Source: Bolinopsis microptera (lineage: Eukaryota; Ctenophora; Tentaculata; Lobata; Bolinopsidae). From it: 64,000 nucleotides of DNA. The stretch is taken from the NCBI RefSeq assembly GCF_026151205.1, contig NC_087081.1:6381246-6445245 (forward strand), in the 5' to 3' direction. The position numbers and the translations under genes were made by a program. Positions 12,115-39,096 of this stretch are shown in pieces; within the stretch, counting starts at the first letter, position 1, and each line of letters begins with the position of its first letter. Under the pieces are notes generated by a model. The model saw only the letters and a list, made by a program, of their open reading frames with translations, was not told the DNA's origin and searched no databases.

Positions 12115-13380
12115 GGAGGGGGGAAGGCGCAGCCCCCAGAAAATTTTTCAGAAATTATGTGTTTTAGACGACATTTGGCATTAAAGAAATTTGTAGGACA
12201 GTAATAATCAGACATTACAATAATACAAAATTGGGGGGCTAGGGGGGCGCAGCCCTGGCCTTCGGAAAATTTTTGAGAAATAGGGTGATTCAGACGACAT
12301 TTGGCATTAAAGAAATTTGTAGGACAGCAATAATCATACATCAGAATAATATAAAGTTGGTGGCAGGTGGGCTAGGGGAGCGAACCCCCAGGAAAATTTT
12401 TGAGAATTAGGGTGATTAAAACGGCATTTGGCATTAAAGAAATTTGGGGACAGTAATAATCAAACATCACAATAATATAAAGTTGGGGGGCCGGGGGCCG
12501 GGGGGCGCAGCCCCCCATAAAATTTTTGAGAAATAATGTGTTTTAGACGACATTTGGCATTAAAGAAATTTGTAGGACAGTAATAATCAGACATCACAAT
12601 AATACAAAGTTGGGAGGCTAGGGGGGGGCGCACCCCCCGGAAAATTTTTGAGAAATAGGGTGATTCAGACGACATTAGGCATTAAAGAAATTTGTAGGAC
12701 AGTAATAATCAGACATCACAATAATACAAAGTTGGGAGGCTAGGGGGGCGCACCCCCGGAAAGTTTTTGAGAAATAGGGTGATTCAGACGACATTAGGCA
12801 TTAAAGAAATTAGTAGGGCAGTAATAATCAGACATCACAATAATATAAAGTTGGTTGGCTAGGGAGGGGGGGCGCAGCCAATCAGAAATTTTTTGAGAAA
12901 TTATGTGTTTTAGACGACATTTGGCATTAAAGAAATTTGTAGGACAGTAATTATAATCAGACATCACAATAATACAAAGTTGGAGGGCTAGGCAGGCGCA
13001 GCCCTGGCCTTCGGAAAATTTTTGAGAAATAGGGTGTTCCAGACGACATTTGTGGGACAGCAATAATCAGACATTACAATAATACAAGGTTGGTGGGCTG
13101 GGGGGGGGCGCAGTAATAATCAGACATCACAATAATATAAAGTTGGGGTGCTGGGGGGGGGGGCGCAGCCCCCAAGAAAATTTTTAGAAATTATTTGTTT
13201 TAGACGACATTAGGCATTAAAGAAATTTGTAGGACGGCGATAATACAAAGTTGGGGGTGCAGCCCCCGGAAAATTTTTGAGAAATAGGGTGTTTCAGACG
13301 ACATTTGGCATTAGAAATTTGTAATTTCAGACATCACAATAATACAAAGTTGGGGGCTAGGGGGGAACTCAGTACTTGTC
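12115..13380. repeat. About 125-bp tandem repeat, about ten copies
   Basis: Each unit contains GACGACATTTGGCATTAAAG, then GTAGGACAGTAATAATCAGACATC, then a G-rich near-palindrome (GGGGGCGCAGCCCCC) and AAAATTTTTGAGAAAT. Spacing is about 120-135 bp with internal deletions. The short minus-strand ORFs here are products of the repeat. Confidence 0.92.
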
Positions 13381-13559
13381 ACATTGAATGGAATAAGTAC
13401 ATATTGTATAGTGGGATTTGGGAATAATTTACGAAATGCTAAAGTCGATTGCCTGTCGTGTCGTTTAATCAAACAGTCATAACCACAGCCCACTTACCAG
13501 GCGACCATGGGGACTAGGGGGCTTATTTGGGGTTCAATTTTATTCCGGGGGTCTTCCCC

Positions 13560-16095
13560 TTGGCTACGTGTCTGCATTCTAGTTGCCAGACCCACTCTAT
13601 TAGAGTGCAGACTCAACATTTTGGTTGCCAGACCCACTATTCTAGAGTCCAGACCCACAATTCTGGTTGTCATATCTCCTATATTCTAGTTCATAGACCC
13701 CCAATTCTGGTTGACAGAGTGAAGAATTACCATTCTGGTTGCCAGATTCACTCTTCTAGAGAGGAGACCCACTCTTCTAGTAGGTATAGAGTCAAGACCC
13801 ACTATTCTAAAATGCAGACCCACCATTCTGGTTGCCAGCCCCACTCTTCTAGAGTGTAGACGCACTATTCCGATTGCCAGACCCACTATTCTTGAGTGAA
13901 GACCCACCTTTCGGGTTGCCGGACCCACTATTCTAGACTCTAGACTCCAGACGCACAATTCTGGTTGCCATATATCCTATATTCTAGTTTAGACCCCCAA
14001 TTCTGGTTGACACTTGACAGAGTGTAGACTTACCATTCTTGTTGCCAGACCCACTCTTAGCTAGAGTGAAGACCCACTATTCAAGAATTCTGACCCACCA
14101 TTCTTGTTTCCAGACCCACTACCCTAAGGTGCAGACCCACCATTCTGATTGCCAGACTCACTCATCTTCATTCCCTTGATTGCAGACCCACTATTCTGGT
14201 TGCCAGACCCACTCTTATAGATTGCAGACACACCATTCTAGTTGCCAGACCCACTCTTCTAAAGTGTAGACCCACCAGACCTATTATTCTAGAGTGAAGA
14301 CCCACCATTCGGGTTGTCCAAACCCACAATTCTGGTAGCCATATCTCCTATATTCTAGTTTATAGACCCCCAAATCTGGTTGACAGAGTGTAGACTTACC
14401 ATTCTGGTTGCCAGGCCCACTCTTCTAGAGTGAAGATCCACTATTCTAGAATGCAGACCCGCAATTCTGGTTGCCAGACCCACTATTCCAGATTGTAGAC
14501 CCACCTTTCTGGTTTCCAGACTCACCCTTCTAGAGCGAAAATCCACCATTCTGGTTGCCAGACCCACTCTTCTAGAGTGTAGACGTACCATTCTGATTGC
14601 CAGACCCACTCTTCAAGGGTGCAGACCCACATTCATGTTGCAAGACCCACTTCTAGATTTCAGACCCACTATTCTAGCTGCCAGACTCACTTATAGATTG
14701 CAGACCCACCATTCCAGCTGACAGACCCACTCTTCTCAAGTGCAGACCCACCATTCTGGTTGCCAGACCAACTTCTAGATTGCAGACCCACCATTCCAGC
14801 TGCCAGTCCCACACTTCTCAAGTGCAGATCTACCACTCTGGTTGTCAGACCCACTCTTTAAGCCTGAAGGGTGCAGACCCACCATTCATGTTGCCAGACC
14901 CACGTCTAGATTGCAGACCCACCATTCTAACTGCCAGACCCACTTCTAGATTGCAGACCCACCATTCTAGCTGCCAGACCCACTCTTCTCAAGTGCAAAC
15001 CCACCACTCTGGTTGTCAGACCCACACTTCAAGAATGCAAACCCACCATTCTGGTTGCAAGACCCACTTTTAGATCGCAGACCCACCATTCTAGCTGCCA
15101 GACCAACTCTTCTCAAGTGTAGACCCACCACCCTGGTTGTCAGACCCACTCTTCAAGGGTGCAGACCCACCACTCTGGTTGTCAGACCCACTCTTCAAGG
15201 GTGTACGTACACCCACCATTCTGGTTGCCGGACCCACTTCTAGATTGCAGACCCACCATTCCAGCTGCCAGACCCACTCTTCTCAAGTCCAGACCCACCA
15301 CTCGGGTTGTCAGACCCACTCTTCAAGGGTGTACGTACACCCACCATTCTGGTTGCCAGACCAACTTCTAGATTGCAGACCCACCATTCCAGCTGCCAGA
15401 CCCACTCTTCTCAAGTCCAGACCCACCACTCTGGTTGTCAGACCCACTCTTAAAGGGTGCAGACTCACCATTTAGCGGCCAGACCCACGCTTCTCAAGTG
15501 CAGACCCACCACTCTGGTTGCCGGACCCACTCTTCTAGAGTGAAGACTCATTATTCTCGAATGTAGATCCACAATTCTGTTGCTAGACCAACTTCTAGAT
15601 TGCAGACCCACCATTCCAGCCGCCAGACCCACTCTTCTCAAGTGCAGACCCACCATTCTGGTTGTCAGACCCACTCTTCTAGAGTGAAGACTCATTATTC
15701 TCGAATGCAGATCCACAATTCTGGTTGCTAGACCAACTTCTAGATTGCAGACCCACCATTCCAGCCGCAAGAACCACTCTTCTCAAGTGCAGACCCACCA
15801 TTCTGGTTGTCAGACCCACTCTTCAAGGGTGTAGACCCACAATTCTGGTTAACAGACCCACTTCTAGATTGCATACCCACCATTCTAGCTGCCAGACCCA
15901 CTATTCTCAAGTGCACACCCACCACTCTGGTTGTCAGACCACTCTTAAAGGGTACAGACCCATCATTCTGGTTGCCAGACCCACTTCTAGATTGCAGACC
16001 CACCATTCTGGTTGCCAGACCCACTTCTAGATTGCAGACCCACCATTCTAGCGGCCAGACCCACTCTTCTCAAGTGCAGACCCACCACTCTAGGC
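13560..16095. repeat. 42-bp dimeric satellite (two 21-bp half units), about 2.5 kb
   Basis: Half units follow CAGACCCACTCTTCTAGAGTG and CAGACCCACCATTCTGGTTGC. In the right part (from about 14640) a longer higher-order pattern appears with CTTCTAGATTG and CATTCTAGCTGC. The period is a multiple of three, so long reading frames are open on both strands (about 60-110 codons). These are not genes. Confidence 0.93.
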
Positions 16096-16307
16096 AACAG
16101 GGGTGAATAATATCAACAAATAAAGATTGTTTAATTTTTGCAAAAAATTTCTCGTCATGTGACAACCCTTCCCAACCCCCCTCAACCCCCTACCCCTCCC
16201 CCCTAAAAAACTCATCGGATTTTTGCTTCCCGCGAACATGATTTTTTCTGAAAATTTTTGTCAAGCCAGATCTGTAAATCTATCAAATATGTAAAAAAAA
16301 AACCTTA

Positions 16308-17920
16308 ACGAGGACTAAGGACGAGGACTATATACTAGGAGGATAATAACAGAATAACGAGGGCTAAAGAAGAGGACTGATTAGGAGGAGAAGGAAGAGG
16401 AAAAGGAGGAGGAGAAGGAGGAGGACTGAGGAGGAGGAGGATAAGGAGGAGAAGGGGAGAATGAGGAGGAGGAGGAGGAGGAGAAGGCCTGTTGAGGAGG
16501 AGGAGGAGGATGATGAGGAGGAGGACTGAAGAGGACTGAGGAGGAAGACTGAGGAGGACGAGGACGAGGACTAAGGACGAGGAGGAGGAGAAGGACTGAT
16601 TAGGAGAAGAAGAAAGCGGAGAAGGAGGAGGAGGATGAGGCAAGGATGAGGAGAAGGAGGAGAATGAGGAGGAGGACTGGGGGAGAACTGAGGAGGAAGA
16701 GGATAAGGAGGAGGAGGACTAAGGATGAGGATGAGGACGAGGACGATTATGAGGAGGACAGAGGATGAGGACTGATGAGGAGGAGAAGGAGGAGGACGAG
16801 GATGAGGACGAGGACTAAGGAAGAGGACTAGGAGGATGATAACGAGGGCTAAAGAAGAGGACTGATTAGGAGGAGAAGGAAGAGGAAAAGGAGGAGGAGA
16901 AGGAGGAGGACTGAGGAGGAGGAGGACTGAGGAGGAGGAGGATAAGGAGGAGAATGAGGAGGAGGAGGAGGAGGAGGATAAGGAGAAGATTGAGGAGGAG
17001 GAGGATGACTCAGGAGGAGGACTCAGAAGGTGGAGGAGGACTCAGGAGGACTCAGGAGGAGGACTGAAGAGGAGGAGGAGGACTGATGAGGAGGAGGAGG
17101 AAGACTCAGGAGGAGGAAGAGGAGGAGGACGAGGACTAAGGACGAGGACGACTAGTGTAGGACTGAGGATGAGGACTGATGAGAAGAAGGAGGAGGAGGA
17201 CTGATGAGGAGGAGGAGACTGAGGAGGAGGAGGAGGAGTGAGGACTGTTGAGGAGGAGGAGGAGGATGATGAGGAGGAGGACTGAGGAGGACTGAGGAGG
17301 AAGACTGAGGAGGACGAGGACGAGGACTAAGGACGAGGAGGAGGAGAAGGACTGATTAGGAGAAGAAGAAAGCGGAGAAGGAGGAGGGGGATGAGGCTAG
17401 GAGGAGGAGAAGGAGGAGAATGAGGAGGAGGACTAGGGGAGGACTGAGGAGGAGGATAAGGAGTAGGAGGACTAAGGATGAGGATGAGGACGAGGACGAT
17501 TATGAGGAGGACAGAGGATGAGGACTGATGAGGAGGAGAAGGAGGAGGATGAGGAGGAGGAGGACTGGGGAGGACTGAGGAGGAAGAGGAGGATGACTGA
17601 GGAGGAGGATGAGGAGGAGGACTCAGGAGGTGGAGGAGGATGAGGAGGAGGACTCAGGAGGAGGAGGACGACTATGAGGAGGACTCAGTAGGACTGATTG
17701 GGAGGAGAAGGAGGAGGAGGATGAGGGGGAGAAATGAGGAGGAGGAGGAGGAGAAGGAGAAGGAGGAGGACTGGGAGTAGGACTAGGAGTAGGACTGAGG
17801 AGGAGGAGGGGACTGAGGAGCAGGGTGAGGAGGACTGAGGAGAAGGACGAGGACGAGGACGAGGAGTCAGGAAGAGGACTGATGAGAAGGAGGAGGAAGA
17901 CTAGGGAGGAGGAGGAGGAC
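16308..17920. repeat. Polypurine GGA tract, right part, with higher-order duplication
   Basis: About 1.6 kb of purine-only DNA on the + strand. Larger blocks recur: the segment ending GAGGACGATTATGAGGAGG occurs near 16738 and again near 17493 (offset about 755 bp), and a GGGCTAAAGAAGAGG block near 16350 recurs near 16850. The serine/proline-rich minus-strand ORFs are artefacts. Confidence 0.92.
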
Positions 17921-18420
17921 ATGTAAATGTTTTGTCTGTTTTTGTCTGTTTTTGTCCGTTTTTGTTCGCCCTACTTTTTGTCCGTTTTGAAAATATAGGG
18001 TACCGAACGGACACAACGTACATGATCCCCCAGCCAAGCATGTGTTACGATACAAATGTACTTGACTATACATTTAAGGTGCAGTGTACTAGAGATATTA
18101 TGGTATGTTTAAAGACCGGACCACAAAATATAACCCGGTACTAGTGTTGTACTAATACATAATAACAATTAGTAACAGGGATAAAATTAATGAGCAGAAA
18201 CAATCGATCTCACGCCAAAAGGCCAAAGCACTCGGGTCTGGGAGTACATGACAACTCCAACTGCAGTAGAAAAACACATAAAACATACTATTGGAATGTC
18301 CAATTGGATCGTTTTCTCATAACAATATAGCATATGTAGGGGTTCTGGTTGAATTATATCACTTCTGAGAGGTTTTAGAGATCGATTCTGTAAATTTCTC
18401 AATTTTCCGATTTTTCCGAT
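17921..18420. other. Non-coding stretch, nothing recognised beyond short TTTTTGTCTG repeats
   Basis: A few TGTCTGTTTT units stand at 17930-17990. No gene signal is seen. Confidence 0.4.
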
Positions 18421-18500
18421 TCCGATTTTGGCCTCATCAACCCTCATATCGGACATCGGGTTGGACCCCCCCCCCCCCCCCCCCCCCCCCCCCAACCTTT
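18421..18500. repeat. C-homopolymer-linked dispersed repeat, copy 2
   Basis: GATTTTGGCCTCATCAACCC, then CATCGGGTTGGA, then a run of about 28 C (18466-18493), then CAACCTTTTAGGAAACC. It is related to 10477-10570 by a partial inversion. Confidence 0.75.
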
Positions 18501-18578
18501 TAGGAAACCACCGCTGCATATTATAAGTGTCCTATACCCATGTTTTTTATATCTGTATTAATATACTGTCTTATTAGT

Positions 18579-18679
18579 GGCATACTTATGTCATTTTATG
18601 GTATATAAAGCTACCAACTACTGCATAACTTATGCAGTAGTTGGTAGCTTTATATACCATAAAATGACATAAGTATGCC
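18579..18679. repeat. Perfect 50-bp palindrome with a 1-nt centre
   Basis: Left arm 18579-18628 and right arm 18630-18679 are exact reverse complements across all 50 bases. Only the C at 18629 is unpaired. The arms include GGTATATAAAGCTACCAAC. It could form a cruciform, or be a fold-back artefact of sequencing or assembly. Confidence 0.9.
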
Positions 18680-21582
18680 ATAAGTATTTTTGTGACCATT
18701 ACAGCATCACATAAATATAGTATTATAATACATATACTACAGTAAATGTTGCACTGGCAATTGGCATGAATGAAATTGGTGACGTTTCCGGCCGGCTATA
18801 TTCCTGTGACAAACACCAAACATGGAACCAAGAAGAAATTTTGCTCGAAATTTGACCAATTTACCGGAAAACATATGTAGAAATAGCAATCTGCGGAGTT
18901 ATTGCATTATTAGTAAATTTTCCCCCTTTGAACAAATATCATTTTATCTACTCATTATTCATGACGAAACTCTTGACGGTTTGGCACAGTCGAACAATAC
19001 AATTCTGACGAGAAGTGTTAATTCAATGAAAGTTGTCAATAGCAATAGATATTGGCAGTCGCAGACTGTATACGTACTGATATCATCTATATATTGTTGG
19101 CCACCTCCCACAATCACACTCAATACTCATACGGATTCGTACCATTGTACAGTATGAATGGTATACTGTCTTGTGTAATATCTCATGGCTACAGCGAGCC
19201 TACACCAATCATATAACTATCATATAGTTTATAACTGTAGCCTATATATATAGGGTCTATCTAATGATTTAGCCATTGATTGCGACCATCATAAACCTTT
19301 CAACTGGTATTGGTAAGCGGAAAACTATAACATTCGGATGAAAACTTACAGTTTTAAAAAGTAATGATCTTATAATTCAAGAAGAATAAAAGCCATAAAA
19401 CAGTCGTGTTTCATCTATAACATTTTTGCTATTTACTAATGCTGGGCCACTATATAATTGCCACCCAACATTCAGTCTGTAAACCACACATTGAACAAAA
19501 CAGTCTAGCCAGCAAAACGATAAGAACTAACACGGAGAAATGACACCCGGGCAATTAGGATACGAGATAAAACCGCGGATAAAGAAATTATAAAACTGAT
19601 ACAGGTCACTCGAGAGGACGGCAGAGCTGAAACGTAACACCGAGTTTAGAAAGAGCAAATGTACAGCCCTGCTTATTACCTTGTGTACAATGTGATAATG
19701 TATATACCATGTTGTAGAAGATGTGTCTCATGTGTTATGTCACGTGAGGAACACGTGGGCGTCACGCGCGGTGGCACGTGCAGCGGATATCATAACAAAA
19801 CAGCACGCTGTATTGGGCACGTGATCGTTTAGTTACACTTTATACTGTCATGTGTGATGTTGCTACATGAAGAGCGGTGCAGCATGATGAGGTTTTGTTA
19901 TTGCCAAGGTGGTCACGTGGTACACTTTTTGTCACGTGATTGTTATTGTCTACATAGTTAATGTCACGTGATTAGTCTTCTGACTAAAATGTTGTGACCA
20001 TGACTGGTATAATTGTAAACACTGCATGTCTACCGCTGCTACTTCCTGCAAGCTAGGGGCGAACTAATAATAATATCGGCTGATGGTTACAGTGGTGATA
20101 TACAGGAGCACACATTTGTAACAATACCCATTTGCATTTCGACCAGGAACTGTAATTTTTGTCATATTTTTACACTAGTCTAAACATATAAGTATTATTG
20201 CATCGATTTCAGATTTGGTTTTTGTCCATTGTACAAATCTGTATGTTGATATATGATTAATTTCATTTTCATAGACTAAGTAAAACACGGTATATTTGTA
20301 ATCTGTCAGAAAATAGACAACTTTTAAATATTTATTTGAATCATACATGTAATTTGTAAATCAGTATTTCCAACTATGTAGTAGAAATGGTTAAGGTGAA
20401 GAAACCCGTACTACACATTTAACTTCCACAAAAAGATGCAGTGTCCGCAACACTAATACAACTAAAATATGTAATCGAGAAATAGCTTAAATTATTTTAT
20501 ACAGGCTTTATACATGAAATGATGTGTTGCCAACTTGAGTAACGAGTATATTAATTTAATGACGAGGTCAATGATATGAAAATTACAATTTATAGATTCA
20601 TAGGACACAGTACAATTTGAAGGATAAATCATTCATGCAGAAACATTATTCGTCCATCCGACCAAAAAAGCCAATCCAATAAAAATTGCTGAACCTAAAG
20701 AAACACCGCCGAGATATCAGATTAACAGTGCCCATTATGATATGACATGCAATATGGGATTTTCTCACAAATAAATTAGCAAATACATAATAAGACAAGC
20801 CGCCGCTGCCCAGAACTTCGCGTTTTGCTCTCTGTTATATTCAGATTTTGATCAAATTCCAACCGAATATTGTTGAGTAGTCTACGCATCTAGATGTCTG
20901 ATAATCCATTAATATGATCTAGGATATTCTAGTCGTGCAATTCGGAAACAAGTCCTGGGTTTGTAGCACTTTCCCGATTGAGATTTTGTCAGAATTGCGT
21001 TTCCTTGCTTTTTAAAACTTCAGTCGAGAATGTCATAATAATCATTATAATGGTTCAGTATCAAAAAATCATTCCAATTCCATAAAGATCAGATTTGCAA
21101 GTTAGCCGGCAATACCTGATCTTTCGACGATAAAAAGTGAAATTTGGAGAAGGTTGATGAATCTAAGAAGATCGTTCTGGACAGCCCTAACTGAATGATA
21201 GATCCTCACTGAAAATGTAAGGAGAAGTGACTGAACTATGACACGCATAATATATGTACAAAACATCAACAATTTACAAGCTATGTAAAGCATATAACCA
21301 TAATAAGTTAACCAACTTATGAATCAATCAATTAAGTACTTAATTAATTGATCAAATGTTTGATTAAATACAGCTCAATTTCAAAGACACCCTCGGTCCA
21401 ATCTGATCAAATATTTCCCATACACTTGCACTGCACCGTTCACTATTGTCTATATATTGACTGTCGATGTTTTCAATCCCCACGGAATCAATCTTGATTT
21501 AATCCGATTCCTAGAGAAGATTTCCTGGCTTGGTACCACTTTTCCCTCTTGGATGATAGTGGTAGTTGCTATGTTAGATACA
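18680..21582. other. Intergenic region downstream of the phosphatase gene
   Basis: Apart from the CACGTG cluster at 19741-19970, this is AT-rich unique-looking sequence. The ORF at 18822-19157 starts with MEPRRNFARNL but has no recognisable domain. I call no gene here. Confidence 0.45.
19741..19970. promoter_or_regulatory. Cluster of seven CACGTG E-boxes
   Basis: CACGTG occurs at 19741, 19752, 19775, 19818, 19914, 19933 and 19965, four of them in the fuller context GTCACGTG. This is the site class bound by bHLH-Zip factors (USF, MYC/MAX, MITF/TFE) and is far denser here than elsewhere in the window. No gene start is recognised next to it; the closest coding end is the phosphatase stop at 21583. 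Confidence 0.55.
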
Positions 21583-35785
<14,203 letters not shown>

Positions 35786-35791
35786 GGTCAC

Positions 35792-35895
35792 TAGGGGAGT
35801 TACTACTAGAGTTACTGTGGTTACTAGCCAAGTTACTGTGGTTACTAATAAAGTAACTGTGGTTACTACTAGAGTTACTGTGGTTACTGAGCAGG
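35792..35895. repeat. Tandem GTTACTGTGGTTACTACTAG repeat directly upstream of the phosphatase start
   Basis: About five imperfect copies of AGTTACTGTGGTTACTA lie within 110 bp 5' of the start codon at 35785, so in the 5' UTR or proximal promoter. The minus-strand frame through it is open and in frame with MGQTLSEP. However, MGQ matches the normal family start, so I do not extend the protein. Confidence 0.7.
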
Positions 35896-37035
35896 GGGTG
35901 GTTTGGAGTGTGACTGAGCTGCTGCAGAAGGGCAACTTTCTTTCTCATCTTCTGTACCTCATCCTACGGCAGATAATTGGTTTAATTGGAAGACAATTGA
36001 TTTATAGTTGGTGTAAATAATCAATTGTAACATATGGTTACAAGCTTCATCTTGATGATTGGAAGTTTGTGTGATAGTTTATTATTTAAATTACGAACAA
36101 AAGCATATCTGTAATTTGTGGTCGCGTGGAAAGACTGTACTGTAATTTACCGATAGGCGGCACGTAGGCGGCACATACGTTGTTCATTGTACAGTCGTGT
36201 TGAAACTTAAAAGTATTACAACTTTCAACACTATTGTATGATATTATATTAAATTAGTCGTTAAGCTAACAAAGGAAGAACATCATTTAACGGTTTAGCT
36301 ATTATATAATATCAATACTATCTATTGCTCTTTAAATAATATAAGGTGACAATTAGGGATAATCAAAGCAATTTAGATCAATAATTTCAACACCCTAGTA
36401 ATTGACAACTGTTTACCAATTGGCCAATTAGCTAATTGAAAATTAAGAGTGTCAAATAAAATTTCTTTTCTAGTACAGCTTTATTCTAGTCCTTGAGGGA
36501 AGTCAATAACTAGACAATGATACCAATAAACTGTAGTCAAACGCTTTAAAATACGGGAATAAAAACATTCGCTCGAGCAAATTATACAGTATGTATCCAC
36601 ACAAAACTACAACTCCATCGTCAATCAAACAAAATTGATTTTGAAATCACAATATCATTTAACACTTAATAAAAAATTGGGGAAATCATAACAATTCTTC
36701 AAGGGTATTAACATTTTATTTTTTTACCCACTTTTCTGATCCTGATCAGAAATATCATAAAATGTTATAATAATGTTGAAAATAATAGCGAAGAAAAACT
36801 CAAGCCAAGCTAAAGAAAAATGTCTTTATACGTAATTACTAACAAATTATTGACAAATCACAACAATCACAACTTAACAGACGCGGACGTGAAATATGAA
36901 TCGTGAAACTTAACTCAAATCAAAATTGCTTACTTGCAGGAAACGAAACGCTAACATAAACTATACTCTTTATATATTCATTTCTAAAGTAATTTTCAGG
37001 TCTCCTTCCCTAGCTCAGGTTGCCACTGGTTTGCT
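35896..37035. other. Region upstream of the phosphatase gene, nothing recognised
   Basis: AT-rich. It probably contains the phosphatase promoter, but no clear core element is visible. Confidence 0.4.
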
Positions 37036-37039
37036 ACCA

Positions 37040-38125
37040 TATTACCAGCAGGTTACTTCACCAAACATTCCCAACATACTACATATAATCAACATGTTGC
37101 CTGAATCCCGGTATTTCACTTACGTAATTACTTCACCAAACATTCCCAACATACTATAATGAACATGTTGCCTGAATCCCGGTATTTTACTTACGTAATT
37201 ACTTCACCAAACATTCCCAACATACTATAATGAACATGTTGCCTGAATCCCGGTATTTTACTTACGTAATTACTTCACCAAACATTTCCAACATACTATA
37301 ATGAACATGTTGCCTGAATCCCGGTATTTTACTTACGTAATTACTTCACCAAACATTCCCAACATACTATAATGAACATGTTGCCTGAATCCCGGTATTT
37401 TACTTACGTAATTACTTCACCAAACATTCCCAACATACTATAATGAACATGTTGCCTGAATCCCGGTATTTTACTTACGTAATTACTTCACCAAACATTC
37501 CCAACATACTATAATCAACATGTTGCCTGAATCCCGGTATTTTACTTACGTAATTACTTCACCAAACATTCCCAACATACTATAATGAACATGTTGCCTG
37601 AATCCCGGTATTATACTTACGTAATTACTTCACCAAACATTCCCAACATACTATAATGAACATGTTGCCTGAATCCCGGTATTTTACTTACGTAATTACT
37701 TCACCAAACATTCCCAACATACTACAATGATCATGTTGCTTGAATCCCGGTATTTTACTTACGTAATTACTTCACCAAACATTCCCAACATACTACAATG
37801 AACATGTTGCCTGAATCCCAGTATTTTACTTACGTAATTACTTCACCAAACATTCCCAACATAATATAATGATCATGTTGCCTGAATCCCGGTATTTTAC
37901 TTACGTAATTACTTCACCAAACATTCCCAACATACTACAATGAACATGTTGCCTGAATCCCGGTATTTTACTTACGTAATTACTTCACCAAACATTCCCA
38001 ACATACTATAATGATCATGTTGCCTGAATCCCGGTATTTTACTTCCGTAATTACTTCACCAAACATTCCCAACATACTACAAATGAACATGTTGCCTGAA
38101 TCCCGGTATTTCACTTACGTAATTG
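37040..38125. repeat. About 72-bp tandem repeat, about 15 copies
   Basis: Units read TACTTCACCAAACATTCCCA, ACATACTATAATGAACATG, TTGCCTGAATCCCGGTATTT, then TACTTACGTAAT. Copies are more than 95% alike, with single-base variants (TATAATGATC, TACAATG). TTACGTAA is a palindrome in every unit. Confidence 0.96.
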
Positions 38126-39096
38126 TGGCCAGGTTGTGAGTTGACTACCACAATCATTATAAACAATAATTTAAAAGATGAACTAAGAGCTTGCTTTAAA
38201 AACGTAAAGAAATCAGAAAAAAATTGAAAGAAATCACACCCAGTGCAGCTAGGCTACGTTTCACTTTAGAGATTATTTAATTTTGTACGAGGTGTGTACT
38301 ACTACAGAAGGTGCGGTACCAACTTGAAAAACATGACGTCACTCTGCTGTACTGGCTACCTTATTTTCAGACTTTCAGAAGCATTCTAATCTAATCAGAT
38401 GTATGTCTACCCCCCAAACAGTACATACATAAGTTATCATCCAAATGTATTTTTGTGTTTAGTGAACAAAGTTGGAGTAAAACACTGGTCGCTCTTAGCC
38501 CAGGCTCCTCTTTCCTAGCTGAATTAGAATCTTGAAATAAGGTCATTATCAAGCAAACATTGCAATCATACCAAATATTGCAATCATACCAAACATTGCA
38601 ATCATACCAAGTATATGCACGACAAAAAAGCAATAAACAATCCGTCTGCAAGTACAATGTAGACTCTACTGTATCAGGAAATAGTGGTGAACCTTCAGTT
38701 ATATATAGCAAGTCAGTGACTCAGTAATGGTGAGTAGCTGAACAGACTGTAAAACAATGTATGAATATCGTCACAGTGATGATGGCAAGTTACCAAGTCA
38801 CATGTGCAATATGCATTACATCTCCCACCTAAATATAGTATTATGTTTTAAAGTAACTGCGAGCAGGTCATCACAATTTTATTGTGATTAATGTAACAAA
38901 TTACAGAGTGAAGAACTGGAACTTGGAAGAGCCCGGAAGAGAATTAACAGAAGACAAACTTTTACTTCAACGATATGTATAATTATTATATCATATAATA
39001 TAAAGGAAGCATCTGAGACAGATAATCAACACCTATTGGCCTACGGTTATCAGTAACGAGAACTTATATAAGAGATGTAATGTCAGTCCCCTTACT
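38126..39096. other. Intergenic, nothing recognised
   Basis: It lies between the 72-bp array and the LINE fragment. A minus-strand ORF (38391-38711) contains a threefold WYDCN repeat from a 19-bp duplication but no known domain. Confidence 0.4.

Larger units (their letters stand above)
11862..16307. mobile_element. 4.4-kb non-autonomous insertion carrying two satellite arrays
   Basis: The left end reads TAAGGTTTTTTTTTTACA and the right end is its inverse, TGTAAAAAAAAAACCTTA. AGATCTG also occurs near both ends. The octamer ACGAGGAC flanks it on both sides (11854-11861 and 16308-16315), fitting an 8-bp target duplication as in hAT-type elements. The caveat is that ACGAGGACTAAGG is common in the host tract, so the exact edges are uncertain. 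The interior has no transposase. It consists of a unique left end, a roughly 125-bp tandem array, a 42-bp satellite and a unique right end. Confidence 0.65.

Noticed and set aside
13507-16106. Many ORFs of 60-110 codons on both strands
   Set aside because: They arise from the 42-bp satellite, whose period is a multiple of three.
16335-17922. Serine/proline-rich minus-strand ORFs
   Set aside because: They are a translation of the complement of the GGA tract (CCT/TCC codons).
18822-19157. 111-codon plus-strand ORF
   Set aside because: No recognised domain, no splice partners, and ordinary composition for random AT-rich sequence.
38391-38711. Last exon of TMEM192
   Set aside because: The acceptor phase gives an immediate stop. 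A phase-matching coiled-coil exon is present at 39730-39610.
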